Shown piece by piece: positions 28,191 to 29,083 of a stretch of DNA of 29,083 nt (position 1 is its first letter; every line of letters starts with the position of its first letter). The translations under genes were made by a program, and so were the position numbers. This DNA comes from Apostichopus parvimensis (lineage: Eukaryota > Echinodermata > Holothuroidea > Aspidochirotida > Stichopodidae), in NCBI GenBank assembly GCA_000934455.1, contig KN883325.1, positions 107,536 through 136,618 on the forward strand, in the 5' to 3' direction. Below the pieces are notes generated by a model. The model was given only the letters and a program-made list of their open reading frames with translations. It was not told the origin of the DNA and made no database searches.

Positions 28191-29083
28191 TAGGTTAGGG
28201 ATTTCAGTTGTTGTATTTAAATCTGTCGTATCATGACATATCATTTATATGGTGACAGTGTAAATGATATGAAAATATAAATAAAGTGTTTCTCTCTCTG
28301 TGTTTTAATTTAAATCGTGGTTTATTTTGACATGTAATATGTTTGGTGACAGTGTAAATGAAATGAAAATACAGTAAAACGTTTCCTTTGTCTCTGTGTA
28401 TGTTTGCATTTTAATCATGGTTTATTATGATATTGATGGTGTATATGATTGGAAAAAAAATATATTTCAGTTGTCTCAGTGTGGGTTTTACAATTATATC
28501 AGGGATTGTTACGATATCTAATATATATGGTGATGGAGTAAACGATCCAAAATAACATGTTTCATTTGTCTGTGTGTGTGTTTGCATTTAAATCATGGTT
28601 TACTATATTTAAATTGTGATGGTGTAATTGATGTGAAAAGAATATATTTAATTTGTCTCCGTGTGGGTTTTACAAGTATATCAGGGTTTGTTACGATATC
28701 TAATATATATTGTGACGGAGTAAACAATACAAAAATAACATGTTTCATTTGGATCTGTGTGTGTTTGCATTTAAATCATGGTTTCATATGTTATATGAAT
28801 ACATATGGTGATGGTGTAAGTGATGTGAAAAAAATATTTCATTTGTCTCCATGTGGGTTGTACATTTTAAAGGTAGTCAGTATAGGCCCCAAATTATAGC
28901 ACGCTATAATTGTTAGAAGTTTTCAAAAAGTACATTCCTTGAGGTCTTTACTGACCAAATTGTTCTCAGACATTTTTAAGGAACACAGAAGATGATTTAA
29001 TGTCCCAGTGAGGACATTTTCCTCGAAGGTTTATGGTTTATTATGTTATATAATACATATGGATAGTGTAAATGATACAAAAA
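28190..29083. repeat. degenerate tandem array, approx. 85-105 bp units
   Basis: Recurring phrases include ATCATGGTTTA at about 28310, 28415, 28595, 28774 and 29033, GGTGATGGTGTAAGTGATG-like phrases, and TTTCATTTGTCTCTGTGTG. They mark about eight units that continue to the window edge. Some units alternate between TTTGCATTTAAATCATGG and GGGTTTTACAAGTATATCAG versions, suggesting a two-unit higher-order repeat. Not coding. Confidence 0.82.
28867..29031. repeat. dispersed repeat, copy 2, nested in the tandem array
   Basis: Second copy of the repeat at 9322-9487, starting TTAAAGGTAGTCAGTATAGG and ending CTCGAAGGTT. It interrupts a unit of the tandem array, whose pattern resumes immediately after it with TTATGGTTTATTATG. 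Confidence 0.87.

Noticed and set aside
28576..28899. 107-codon plus-strand open frame with internal repeats
   Set aside because: The protein repeats simply mirror the approx. 95-bp DNA array, and it is interrupted by the nested dispersed repeat.
1..29083. CRISPR array, operon, phage or bacterial genes
   Set aside because: The gene structure, spliceosomal introns and repeat content are those of an animal nuclear genome. The tandem repeats have no spacer pattern.

Overview
The window is animal nuclear DNA, AT-rich and intron-rich. Nearly all recognisable coding sequence belongs to one split gene on the minus strand, the orthologue of RAB3GAP2, the non-catalytic regulatory subunit of the Rab3 GTPase-activating complex. 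I traced 28 coding exons (v1 to v28, numbered in transcript order) from 27293 down to the stop codon at 2894-2896. Every junction has GT/AG boundaries and compatible phases. Together they give 4376 nt, or 1457 residues plus stop. The first coding exon, carrying the initiator Met, was not found. v1 opens in phase 1, so the true N terminus probably lies beyond 29083. Comparison with the human protein is from memory of its sequence and was not run as an alignment.

Organism: the coding identity, short introns, non-autonomous hAT-like elements, a tRNA-headed SINE and AGGCCTAG-type minisatellites suggest an invertebrate metazoan. A marine deuterostome such as an echinoderm or hemichordate is my guess, at low confidence. 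I saw no prokaryotic operon, CRISPR array, phage gene or second confident gene.

Layout: 1-2893 is 3' UTR and downstream flank, with a candidate poly(A) signal near 1844-1849 and one unexplained region open on both strands near 1228-1305. 2894-6079 holds v28 to v25, a U-rich minisatellite (3541-3965) and a SINE (about 5424-5680). 6482-6980 holds v24 with a tandem array that has copied its 3' splice site. 7237-13837 holds v23 to v17 with 27-bp and 55-bp minisatellites. 14112-20803 holds v16 to v10 with two short inverted-repeat elements (14654-14962 and 20034-20284). 21535-27293 holds v9 to v1, including v5, whose 5' edge is also duplicated. 27294-29083 is probably intron 1, and its last 900 bases are a degenerate tandem array interrupted by a dispersed repeat.

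The most unusual observation is that two separate exons of this gene (v24 and v5) have had their splice acceptor and first coding bases tandemly duplicated into the upstream intron. This leaves a row of intact-looking decoy acceptors that would shift frame or terminate translation if used.
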